64,000 nt of DNA, taken from an uncultured Gemmiger sp. (GTDB taxonomy: Bacteria; Bacillota; Clostridia; Oscillospirales; Ruminococcaceae). Of this stretch, positions 55,066 through 63,282 are shown piece by piece. The notes below the pieces were generated by a model that saw nothing but the letters and a program-made list of their open reading frames with translations, was not told the origin of the DNA and ran no database searches. The stretch is from the NCBI GenBank assembly GCA_944388135.1, contig CALXHP010000003.1, forward strand, positions 1-64,000, written 5' to 3'. Made by a program: the position numbers and the translations under genes. Within the stretch, counting starts at the first letter, position 1. The number at the start of each line of letters is the position of its first letter.

Positions 55066-57796
55066 TTATTGTCCGGCGGCTGCACTGCGCTTTTTGTAGC
55101 GGCGGGCAATGACAACACCCGCTCCCACGAGCAACACACAGACCACTGCGTCCGCTCCGAACAAAGCCAGCTTCCACCCGGCCAGACCGGTATCCTGGGC
55201 ACCGTCCTCATACATCCAGCTGTTGACCACCGTATACATCACGTTTTTGCAGGCGCGGCGCATGTACTGTACCGAGGAGGCCGCTTCGGGGTCCTGCACC
55301 ACATTGGGGCCGCCTGCGTAGGTGGACAGCATGGCATCCACGCCGTTGGCCAGGGCCATATCCGCATTCATGAAGCCGTGTCCGTTGTTGCGGAAGAAGT
55401 CGGTGAGGGCAAAGCCTTCAAAGCCCCATTCTCCCCGCAGGACGTTGTTCAGCAGGTTGCTGTTTTCTCCGGCCCACTTGATGCCGATAAAGCTCCAGGA
55501 GACCATCACCGCATGGGTATCGCCCACCTTTACGGAAATTTCAAAAGGCTTGAGGTAGATTTCGCGGATGGACTGTTCATTGGCCCAGGCGCAGACCATC
55601 TTGGCATTCATCTCATAGAGGGCCAGATGCTTGATGTAGGCATAGACGCCCTGGCTGGCCGCCCCCTGTACCGTAGCGACCGAAAGATAACCGGCCAGGG
55701 TGCCGTCCTCTGAGAAATACTCGTAGTTGCGGGCGCCAAAGGCCGTGCGGTGGGTGTTCATGCCGGGGGCATACCAGCCGGCAATGTTCATCTCCCGGCA
55801 CATCTTGCCCATCATGGCACCGTACTGTTCCGCCAGGTCCTGGTTCCAGGTGCAGGCCAGCATGACCTCCACCGGGAAGCCGATGGACCCGCCGCCGGTA
55901 AAGTTGTTGTTGATGGCCGCCGGGCCGTCGGCGTCCACCGTGGCCACCTTGCCCACCGATTCCATGGCGGGGGTCTGGTAGCCGGAAAGGGCGATCATGT
56001 TGCTCATCTCATCCACCGTCAGCTGGTCCAGCAGGGTGTCCCAGCGGGGATCGTCGTAAGCAGCCCCCCGCAGATCGGCCAGCTTCATACCGTTGTCGGC
56101 ACCGGTGACCGGCATTTCCGCGTCGGGGTCAATGTAGGTCGTATAGTCAAAATTGCTGTTGAGGTGATATTGGGAGATCAGCTCATCGCTCATCACATCG
56201 GAAGCGGGCGCCGCCGTGGCCTGGTCATAATTGGCGAAGCCGTCCGCCCGGGACAGGTAGGTCACATCCCCCGCCGCGTCCCCGAACTGGTTGGTGGCCG
56301 CCACCTGGTCGCCGGCACGCTTGTTTTCCCCTTCATAGCGCACCGTCTGGTCCAGATGGTAGATCTTTTGATCCAGCACCGTATGGGAATCGCTGTTGAT
56401 GGAGATCTGATAGTCTCCCGCGTCCAGCACATAGCAGCCGTTGCCGGTGGTGTCGTAGGAAGCCATCTCCTCCCGATCGAAGGAAACGGAAAGGGTCTGG
56501 GATGCACCGGGTTCCAGCAGATCGGTTTTGTCAAACCGGATCAGGTTGGCGGTGGCTTTCTCGATGCCGCCGTTCTGGTAGGGCGGATTGTAGTAGACTT
56601 CCACCACGTCCTTGCCGGCCACACTGCCGGTGTTGGTCACCGTTACTTCATTTGTACCCCACGTAGATGCCTTCCACGTAGTTCACAAAGGAGGGATAGT
56701 AGGTCTGGGCCATACCGGAGTTCATGCCCTCTACCGCCATGTCCTCCATATTGGAATAGTTGGTGCTTTGCCAGTTGTTCCACCAGGGGGCGGCGGTCAG
56801 GTCATAGACAAAGGTATCGGTGGTTTTGCCGGAGGGGTTCACCTCACCGTTCAGAATCTTGCCGATGGCTTCAAACCCGGTATGACCGGGTCCCTGGCAC
56901 CAGAGGGCTGCACGGATCTGCGGATATTCCTCCACGAAGCCCAACTCCATGGGGTTGGCCGCGTTGTACAGCACAATGACGTTGGAGAAATTCTCGCAAA
57001 CCAGCCGGATCATATCCTCTTCCGTCCGGGAAAGCTGAAGGTAGTGTTCCCCCGGTTCAAAGTCGGCGTACTCGGTGGAGTTGTTGTCATAGGCCGCTTT
57101 GCTCACATCGGCGGGCATGTCGTTGTGCCCTTCACCGGCAATACGGCCCAGCACGATCACCGCCGTATCGGAAAAGGCCTTGGCATTGTCCATCAGTTCC
57201 TGAGAGTAGCTGGCCGCAGGGGGTTCCGGCAAGGTCCAGCTCTGCTTGGCCAGGGACATTTCGGGCTGGTCGGAGGTGTAGGCGGTATAGAAGTCCACCA
57301 GCTCCTGATTCACCGTAAAGCCGGCCTGGGTCAGGCTGTCGATGAGGCTGGTCTTTTCATACAATTCGTTCAGGCCGCCGGACCCGGTACCGCCATACAC
57401 CGGATTGACGCTGGTCCAGCCGAAGAGGTTGAGATTATTGGTGTTTTGCAGAGGCAGCAGACCGTCGTTTTTCAAAAGGACAGTGCCTTCCTCGGCGATC
57501 TGGTTGGCTACGGCAATGGCCTCCTGGGTGGTTTCGTCACTGACGGTTCCCTCCCCGGAGGAAAGGTCCAGCAGTGCGGCCATGGGACCCAGGCAGATCA
57601 GATTGGCCACTACCGCCAGGGACAAAACCATGCTCAGGGCCGCGTATCCGCGAACCATCTTTCGTTTGGGCACCTGCAGGGTACGTACAGCAACCAGGAC
57701 GATGACCGCTGCGATCCACAGGACCCCCAGGGCGATCAGGTAGGGGGCACAGGTCTGTAAAACACCGATCACGTCTTCCCATTGAATGGCAATCAC
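55066..57796 (-). pseudogene. Domain-permuted GH3 beta-glucosidase with internal deletion and frameshift
   Basis: Two parts in different frames are seen. The first (GTG at 57796 to 56648, 382 aa) holds an N-terminal transmembrane helix and the GH3 C-terminal domain (GTVLLKNDGLLPLQ). The second (about 56650 to 55066) holds an Fn3-like domain (EVTVTNTGSVAGKDVVEVYY), then the GH3 barrel with nucleophile Asp in EGFALTDFF, then a C-terminal transmembrane helix. This C-then-N order is a known permuted GH3 layout. At the junction (about 56640-56660) YVGYK runs straight into NEVTVTNTG, so the usual segment with the YPFGYGLSY-type motif is missing and the frame is lost. AAGGAGG precedes the start. The gene probably gives no active enzyme. 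Confidence 0.8.
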
Positions 57797-57851
57797 GTTT
57801 TTTCCTCCTTTTTTGCAGAACTTCCGTCATCCCAGACACGCCGGCCGTTTG

Positions 57852-57989
57852 TTGACATGCACAAAAGTTCTTGACATATTGTCTATAATTAATATGAGAT
57901 GTCGTTAAGAAAAATTCAATCTACAGTTTTACGGAATGTCGTCGTTTCTTGACAGATTTCCGTTTTCGTCAAGAATTTTTCCGGGGAGG
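57852..57989. promoter_or_regulatory. Divergent control region with TTGAC-type dyads
   Basis: The 201 bp between the GH3 and TetR starts hold repeated TTGACAT (57852-57858 and 57871-57877) and a dyad TTCTTGAC-N14-GTCAAGAA near 57947-57976, just ahead of the TetR ribosome site. A TTGAAT-N17-CATATT pair on the minus strand may drive the GH3 gene. The dyads are probable TetR operators. Confidence 0.5.
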
Positions 57990-57997
57990 TCTCCACT

Positions 57998-58639
57998 ATG
58001 GATGAGCAAAACAAAACCCTTCGCAAAACCGATCGCCGCACCCTGTATACCCGCCAGGTAATCAAGGATGCCCTGCTGGAAGCCATGCATAAAAAGCCCT
58101 TTGAACGCATCACCGTCACGGAGATCTGCCGCCTGGCAGAGATCACCCGTGCCACCTACTATCTTCACTATCAATCTCTGACCGATGTACTGGATGATGC
58201 TCTGGATGACGCACTGCACATTGCAGAAAGCGAAACCGCAGACGAGACAGAAAGTCTTTTGGAATTGAGCCACCGTCTGGCCAGCATTCCTGCCGATCAT
58301 CTGCAGGAAAGTGACAGCCTGATGCCTGTGTGCCAGCGGGCCGCTTCCCTGCCCAAATACAAGGTGCTGTTTCTGGATGAAACGATTTCCGGGTATGTGG
58401 TCAATCGTATTTACCAATCTCAAAAGCAGCGCTTTATCCACAGCTTTTCCCAGCAGTTTCACCTCAGCGAGAAGGAAGCCCAGCTTCTGGCCTTGTTCAT
58501 CATCAATGGCAGCTTCAGCGTGAACAAGGCCCTCCACTGGCAGAAGGACGACACCTGGTACCGGATCCAGGCCTTGCTGCTGCGGTTCATCACCGCCGGG
58601 TATGACGGCATTCTGCCCGCCGATGCCCCTGCCCCGTAA
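57998..58639 (+). CDS. TetR family regulator
   Basis: Regulator of 213 aa with the TetR N-terminal helix-turn-helix (YTRQVIKDALLEAM, then FERITVTEICRLAEITRATYYLHY) and a helical C-terminal part without recognisable ligand motifs. Clostridial proteins of this type often act beside glucosidase or membrane genes. It is divergent from the broken GH3 gene and followed by a convergent GH4 gene. It lies behind GGGGAGG. Confidence 0.9.
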   Translation: MDEQNKTLRKTDRRTLYTRQVIKDALLEAMHKKPFERITVTEICRLAEITRATYYLHYQSLTDVLDDALDDALHIAESETADETESLLELSHRLASIPADHLQESDSLMPVCQRAASLPKYKVLFLDETISGYVVNRIYQSQKQRFIHSFSQQFHLSEKEAQLLALFIINGSFSVNKALHWQKDDTWYRIQALLLRFITAGYDGILPADAPAP

Positions 58640-58656
58640 CCCTGCCGGGTGCCGGC

Positions 58657-60045
58657 TCAATGACCGTGTTCCATCAAGTCCTCCACAACAGGGTCCTGAC
58701 AATGTACGCCTTTGGCCTTGAGTTGCTGAATCTTGCCATGGAACTGGGGCAGGTATTTTTCATGGGCCACCAGAAGTTCATCCAACACCCGCTGGGTCTC
58801 GGCATTATTTTCTACCAGGGGATTCAGCACAAAGGCTTCCAGCGCCAGACCGTAGTCGCCGGTCAGGGCCGCCTGGATGGTGCATTCCTCCATGGCCTTC
58901 ATCATCTGCAGCCAACCCTTTTCGGCAGCGGGCATGGGCCCCCAGGCCAGGGGCTGGGCCCCCGTGGCGGAAATGAGGCTGGACACCTCCACGATGGCGT
59001 CGTCGTCCAGGCAGGAAATGGCACCGTTGTTTCGGGTGCTCACCACCATATGGGTCTTGCGGTTGCCGTAAATGGCCCGGATACACTCACAGGCCGCGTC
59101 GCTGTAATAGGCGCCGCCCCGCTTGTTCAGCTGGACCGGCTTCTCATGCAGTTCGGAATTTTTATAGATTTCAAACAGTTCTTTTTCTGTCTGCTTCATC
59201 TGCTCCGCCCGGGTGCCGCCCTGCCGGAACTCTTCCAGGGCGTGGTCCAGCATGGCCTGCTTCTGGTAGTAATACCGATGATAGCCGCAGGGTAGCAGAT
59301 TCATGCTGTGCAAAAGTTCCAGCGGGAAGGGTGCCTGATAGATGTTGGCCGGGGTACCGCCCCCCGGTTCGTTGATGTGGTCGATGAGTTCGGGGGTCAG
59401 GTCCTTGCCCTCCCGGTCATATACCTTGTGCCAGTGGAAATGGTTGAGTCCCGCAAACCGGTAGTTCAGATCCGAAAGGTCCTTGCCCAGGATCCTGGGT
59501 TCCGCCATCATGGCGATGGTGGGCACGTTGCACAGGCCGATGCATCTTTCCCACCCGAAATGTTTGATGGCGGCCTCGGTGACCATGCCGCTGGGGTTGG
59601 TGAAGTTGATGAGCCAGGCGTCGGGGCAGAGCTCCTTCATATCCTCGATGATCCGGCCGATGACGGGGATGGTGCGGAAAGCCTTGAAGATGCCTCCCGC
59701 ACCGTTGGTCTCCTGCCCCAGCATACCGTGGAGCAGCGGGATGCGCTCGTCCTTGATGCGGGCATCCAGCAGCCCCACCCGGAACTGGGTAGTGACAAAG
59801 TCCGCATCTTTCAGCGCCTCCCGCCGGTCCAGGGTCAGGTGAACTTTCACATCGTAGGGAGACGCATCCCACATCCGCTGGGCCAATGCTCCCACGATCT
59901 CCAGCTTTTCCTTGCCATCCTCGATATCCACCAGCCAGATCTCCCGGATGGGAAGATCCTGGTAGCGTTTGATGAAACCTTCCATCAGTTCCGGCGTATA
60001 GCTGCTGCCGCCGCCGATGGTCACGATTTTGACCGGTCCTTTCAT
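58657..60045 (-). CDS. 6-phospho-beta- or alpha-glucosidase, GH4
   Basis: NAD- and metal-dependent hydrolase of 462 aa. The N-terminal Rossmann motif is IVTIGGGSSYTPE. The metal/sugar site has CNVP (GLCNVPTIAMM) and NHFHW (AGLNHFHWHK). The length fits GH4 (about 440-470). GH4 enzymes split 6-phospho-glucosides delivered by a PTS; the anomer preferred is not certain but the pattern is nearest to 6-phospho-beta-glucosidases. AGGAGG precedes the ATG. It follows an RpiR regulator gene but has its own promoter. Confidence 0.9.
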   Translation of the reverse strand: MKGPVKIVTIGGGSSYTPELMEGFIKRYQDLPIREIWLVDIEDGKEKLEIVGALAQRMWDASPYDVKVHLTLDRREALKDADFVTTQFRVGLLDARIKDERIPLLHGMLGQETNGAGGIFKAFRTIPVIGRIIEDMKELCPDAWLINFTNPSGMVTEAAIKHFGWERCIGLCNVPTIAMMAEPRILGKDLSDLNYRFAGLNHFHWHKVYDREGKDLTPELIDHINEPGGGTPANIYQAPFPLELLHSMNLLPCGYHRYYYQKQAMLDHALEEFRQGGTRAEQMKQTEKELFEIYKNSELHEKPVQLNKRGGAYYSDAACECIRAIYGNRKTHMVVSTRNNGAISCLDDDAIVEVSSLISATGAQPLAWGPMPAAEKGWLQMMKAMEECTIQAALTGDYGLALEAFVLNPLVENNAETQRVLDELLVAHEKYLPQFHGKIQQLKAKGVHCQDPVVEDLMEHGH

Positions 60046-60099
60046 AACTAAACCTCCTGTTTACGGTTTGTTCTCCACAAATCCGGAGAAAGGCTGCCG

Positions 60100-60121
60100 C
60101 ATCGCAGCCCGGGCTGCGATG
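60100..60121. promoter_or_regulatory. 22-bp perfect palindrome in the GH4 leader
   Basis: CATCGCAGCCC and its exact complement lie back to back, between the GH4 -10 box and the start codon. It may be an operator for the RpiR regulator or an mRNA hairpin. Confidence 0.6.
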
Positions 60122-60142
60122 TCTGCCCTTGCGTTGGTTTCA

Positions 60143-60171
60143 GTATAGGGCTGTGCCGTTTTGCCATCAAT
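60143..60171 (-). promoter_or_regulatory. Promoter of the GH4 gene
   Basis: On the minus strand TTGATG (60166-60171) and TATACT (60143-60148) are spaced by 17 bp. Confidence 0.75.
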
Positions 60172-60200
60172 GGTTCTCTGCAAACCGGAGATTTTTTCCC

Positions 60201-60241
60201 CAAAAAAGTGCCAGAGGCAGCGTTGCCTCTGGCACTTTTTG
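60201..60241. terminator. Bidirectional terminator after the rpiR gene
   Basis: The stem GTGCCAGAGGCA/TGCCTCTGGCAC is flanked by an A run and a T run. Confidence 0.85.
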
Positions 60242-60249
60242 AAACTTTT

Positions 60250-61110
60250 TCAGGATTCCGGTTCCCGGTCATCCATAAAATCCATGGACCGGGTCAGGTA
60301 ATCGATATTTTTTTGCCGTTCTATGTTGTAGATACACCCGAACAGTACATCCAGCATATACTGCATGGCGATGTGGGAAGAAAACCGGGAGATGCGGTCC
60401 CGCAGATTCTCCTGCCCGCTGATGCTCAGGGCGTGGGTAACATGTTCCGGGAAGCGGTTGCTGCCCGCTTTGCCGATGAGGATGACGGGGACCTTTTTCT
60501 CATGCAGCACCGGCAGGATCGGCCGGATGAAGCTGGCCCGCCCGGAATAGGAAAGGATCAGAGCCACCCGGTCCGCCGTTGCGGCCAGCACGGTGGCCCG
60601 CTGGTTGTACGCCCCTTTGGGACAGTTCACCAACCGCCCTATGGTCAGCATCTTATCCTGGAAATTTTCCGCCACATTCATGTTGTGGGCATGGGTGTAA
60701 ACGTCGATCCCCCGGGCCCGGTTCAACAGCCGCGCCACCTGCTGGACCTGCACGAAGTCCATGCACCGGTAGGTATCCTGAATGGCGGTCTCATACAGCC
60801 TGGCCAGCTTCTGGGCCACCGGCTGGGGGCCGTCATTTTCCCCAAAGGGATAATTCACATCGATCCATGCACTGTTGGCACGGGGCTCCGCCAATTCTTT
60901 GGCCACCGCCACTTTTACTTCGTTGAAGCCGCCGTACCCCAGCTTTTTGCAGAAGCGATGAATGGCCGACTTGGAAATATGGGTCTGCGCCGACAATTCC
61001 AGAATGGACAGCCCGGGGATCGCATCCAGATGGCGCAAGAGATAGCTGCCCAGTTCACTCTCCGTGGGTGTGATATGCTCGGCCAACCGAATGGCATTTT
61101 CCAGCGTCAT
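60250..61110 (-). CDS. MurR/RpiR family regulator
   Basis: Regulator of 286 aa with an N-terminal RpiR helix-turn-helix (LSILELSAQTHISKSAIHRFCKKLGYGGF) and a C-terminal SIS sugar-phosphate-binding domain (IDVYTHAHNMNVAENF, LILSYSGRASFIRPILPVL). It likely senses a phosphosugar and controls the GH4 gene downstream. The start at 61110 follows GGAAGGAGG; the earlier in-frame ATG overlaps this site. Confidence 0.92.
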   Translation of the reverse strand: MTLENAIRLAEHITPTESELGSYLLRHLDAIPGLSILELSAQTHISKSAIHRFCKKLGYGGFNEVKVAVAKELAEPRANSAWIDVNYPFGENDGPQPVAQKLARLYETAIQDTYRCMDFVQVQQVARLLNRARGIDVYTHAHNMNVAENFQDKMLTIGRLVNCPKGAYNQRATVLAATADRVALILSYSGRASFIRPILPVLHEKKVPVILIGKAGSNRFPEHVTHALSISGQENLRDRISRFSSHIAMQYMLDVLFGCIYNIERQKNIDYLTRSMDFMDDREPES

Positions 61111-61140
61111 TGTTTGTCTGCCTCCTTCCATCGCCTTGTT

Positions 61141-61515
61141 TCATCCGTGCTTTTCCCCGGATGGGCAGGCGATTTTCATCAGCTCCTCGATCATTTCATG
61201 GAGCAGCCTGGCCTGTTCCGTATCCGCGGCCGTATAATACACCTCTTTGCCCTCTCTGCGGTTGACGATCAGGCCGGCCGACCGAAGCAGCTTCAGATGA
61301 TGGGATACGGCCGGGCTGCTCATTGCAACCGTCGCCGACAGATCCACCACGCACGCCTCACAGTGGCACAATACCCAAAAGATCCGCAGCCTGCTTCCGT
61401 CGCCCAGCTGCTTGAAGATCTCCGCCAGGGTCTGGAAATTTTCCCCGCCGGGGGGATTCTGCCAAGTTTCTTTCCCGCTCCGGCCAGGGTCCTGCGGCAA
61501 ATCCATCTTTTCCAT
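61141..61515 (-). CDS. ArsR/SmtB-type metalloregulator
   Basis: Winged-helix repressor of 124 aa. The N-terminal 30 residues are extra. Cys/His-rich VLCHCEACVVDL lies ahead of the recognition helix (SSPAVSHHLKLLRSAGLI) and could bind a thiophilic metal. It starts 53 nt after the sirtuin-like genes, and a TATGAT box there may give it a separate promoter. It is the only regulator adjoining the sirtuin cluster. Confidence 0.85.
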   Translation of the reverse strand: MEKMDLPQDPGRSGKETWQNPPGGENFQTLAEIFKQLGDGSRLRIFWVLCHCEACVVDLSATVAMSSPAVSHHLKLLRSAGLIVNRREGKEVYYTAADTEQARLLHEMIEELMKIACPSGEKHG

Positions 61516-61568
61516 CCGATCACCTTCCTGTTGGGCTTATCATACCACAAACAGGGACGGATGGGAAC

Positions 61569-62411
61569 TCATGCCCTTCCCGACGCCGCCCGGAGTGCGG
61601 ACAGGACCTGGCTCAAAGAGCCATCCAATCCGAAGGATTTGTCCCGTATCTTGTCGGGGATAAAAACCTCCCCCAGGTTCACGGTGATATAGACAGCGCG
61701 GGGTTCCTGTTCCACCAGCTGCATCAGCGGCGCTTTGATAAGCCGGTTCCGCCAGCCCACCCCCAGTTCCAGTACCACCAGCCGTTTCCCGTGGTATCGT
61801 TCCAGAAAGGCCCGGTATCGCCGCGCGGCCCCCTCCCGGGGGATCATGGAGGGACCGGCCGCCATCTGGATCTCCATGGGGCCGCCGCAGTGGGGGCAAC
61901 GGGGGATCAGACCGGAGGGCACCCTGCCGTTCCGTTCGGAAGCAGCCATCCGCTCCACCAGGTCCAAGGCAGGATACAGCCCCGGATGGCAGGGGCGGGC
62001 ACACTGCATGGTCAGCCAGTTGCCCTCGATCTCCTCGATCTTTTCCGGAGCAAATCCGCTCATCTCAAAGTGGCATTCCCCGTTGGAGGTAACGATAAAA
62101 TAGTCCTTGTCACCCACGAGGGCTTTCAGATCCAGCATCACCTGCGTGGGCTGATACCCACTGCAATATTGATGGATCAGCCGAGCCCAGAATGCCCACT
62201 TTTCTTCTTCCGACGGCCAGCGGGCCGCCATCCCCTGCAGCAGGCACCACAGGCCGTATTTTTTCTTGAAGTCACCGAACCACCTTTCAAAAGCCGGATC
62301 ATCCGCAAAAAGATGCAGGCCTTCGGTGATGGACAGTCCGTTGCTGGCGCCGATCAGAATGGCATCCGCTTCACGGATCTTCTCCGCGATGGGTTTGAGG
62401 TCACACACCAC
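61569..62411 (-). CDS. Divergent Sir2/SirTM-like protein, copy 1
   Basis: Protein of 280 aa with a sirtuin frame but altered motifs. The nucleotide-binding loop reads GASNGLS (about 21-27) instead of GAGxS, the TQNID motif is TSNGE (108-112), and the position of the catalytic His is Glu 129 (EIEGNW). The zinc Cys pairs are kept (QCARPC and CPHCGG). GTG start after AAAGGAG; it overlaps the next sirtuin gene by 11 nt. It is the most diverged of the three copies and may no longer be catalytic. Confidence 0.8.
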   Translation of the reverse strand: MVCDLKPIAEKIREADAILIGASNGLSITEGLHLFADDPAFERWFGDFKKKYGLWCLLQGMAARWPSEEEKWAFWARLIHQYCSGYQPTQVMLDLKALVGDKDYFIVTSNGECHFEMSGFAPEKIEEIEGNWLTMQCARPCHPGLYPALDLVERMAASERNGRVPSGLIPRCPHCGGPMEIQMAAGPSMIPREGAARRYRAFLERYHGKRLVVLELGVGWRNRLIKAPLMQLVEQEPRAVYITVNLGEVFIPDKIRDKSFGLDGSLSQVLSALRAASGRA

Positions 62412-63282
62412 TGTATTCTCCTTTCTGTATCTGCCGCAGGGCTGCCAGCGTTTCCGCCAGATCCCCCTGAATGGACAGACTCCGTTCTCTCAGGTATTCC
62501 GGCGCACCGGAAGCCGCCTGGTTCAGACAGGCATAAAACACCCCTTCATTTCTGGCCGTCAGTTCCCAGAAGGGCAGTTTGATGATGCCGGGCGTCATCT
62601 CCCCCACCCCCAGTTCCAGAAGGAGGAGCCGCTTTCCCGGCTGCTCCAACAGCCAGTGCCGCAGAAAATCATGGTAGCGGGTCAGGTTTTGCTGCCAGGC
62701 ACTGCCTTCCAGAAAGGTATCGTCCCGCACCCAGGGCACAAGGATCCGGCCGCAATCGGGGCACCGGGGCACCTCACGTTCCGGCAGCCGCACCCCCTGC
62801 AGCCTGCGGGTCAGCCTTTCCACCAGTTCCCGGTTCTCCCACAGCTTGTCCTGGCAGGGCTGGCTGCACTGACAATACCCAAAATCCCCCTGAAAGGTAC
62901 AGATCTTCTCTTTGGGGAACACCCGGGAGAACTGCCCGTCCACATTGGTGGTCAAAACAAAGACCGGTTTACCATCCACGATTTCCTTCAGGTCAAGATA
63001 CGGCTGTCCCGTGGGGGCCTCCCACATGGCGCGAATGTACTGGCTGTAGTAGCCCCATTGCTCTCCGTAGCTGGAAAAGCAATGATAAAACCCGGCAAAG
63101 GGAGAGGTAAATCCGTAATATGCCCGGAATCTTTTCAACGGGCGGGACAGTGCCGGTGACCAATGATAATGGTCGTACCCCGCCGCGCTGGACAGGCCCG
63201 AGCCGCCGCCGATGAGGATGGCGTCCGCCCGGTGGATCTGCCGGACCAGCGCTTCCATTTTATTCCGCTGCTGTAGATTCAT
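62401..63282 (-). CDS. Divergent Sir2/SirTM-like protein, copy 2
   Basis: Protein of 293 aa. NAD-binding motif GGGSGLSSAAG (about 25-35), TTNVDGQ (111-117, for TQNIDGL) and zinc Cys pairs in QCSQPC and CPDCG (139-143, 174-177). The canonical catalytic His is replaced by Gln 131 (TFQGDFGYC). Loss of this His is a feature of the macrodomain-linked SirTM class, which ADP-ribosylates lipoylated carrier proteins. The start at 63282 follows AAGAAGG. It overlaps copies 1 and 3 at both ends. Confidence 0.85.
   Translation of the reverse strand: MNLQQRNKMEALVRQIHRADAILIGGGSGLSSAAGYDHYHWSPALSRPLKRFRAYYGFTSPFAGFYHCFSSYGEQWGYYSQYIRAMWEAPTGQPYLDLKEIVDGKPVFVLTTNVDGQFSRVFPKEKICTFQGDFGYCQCSQPCQDKLWENRELVERLTRRLQGVRLPEREVPRCPDCGRILVPWVRDDTFLEGSAWQQNLTRYHDFLRHWLLEQPGKRLLLLELGVGEMTPGIIKLPFWELTARNEGVFYACLNQAASGAPEYLRERSLSIQGDLAETLAALRQIQKGEYSGV

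Noticed and set aside
56640..57796. Two intact genes instead of one broken GH3 gene
   Set aside because: Each part alone lacks half of the GH3 enzyme, the second part has no ribosome site or start, and the permuted family is known to be one polypeptide.
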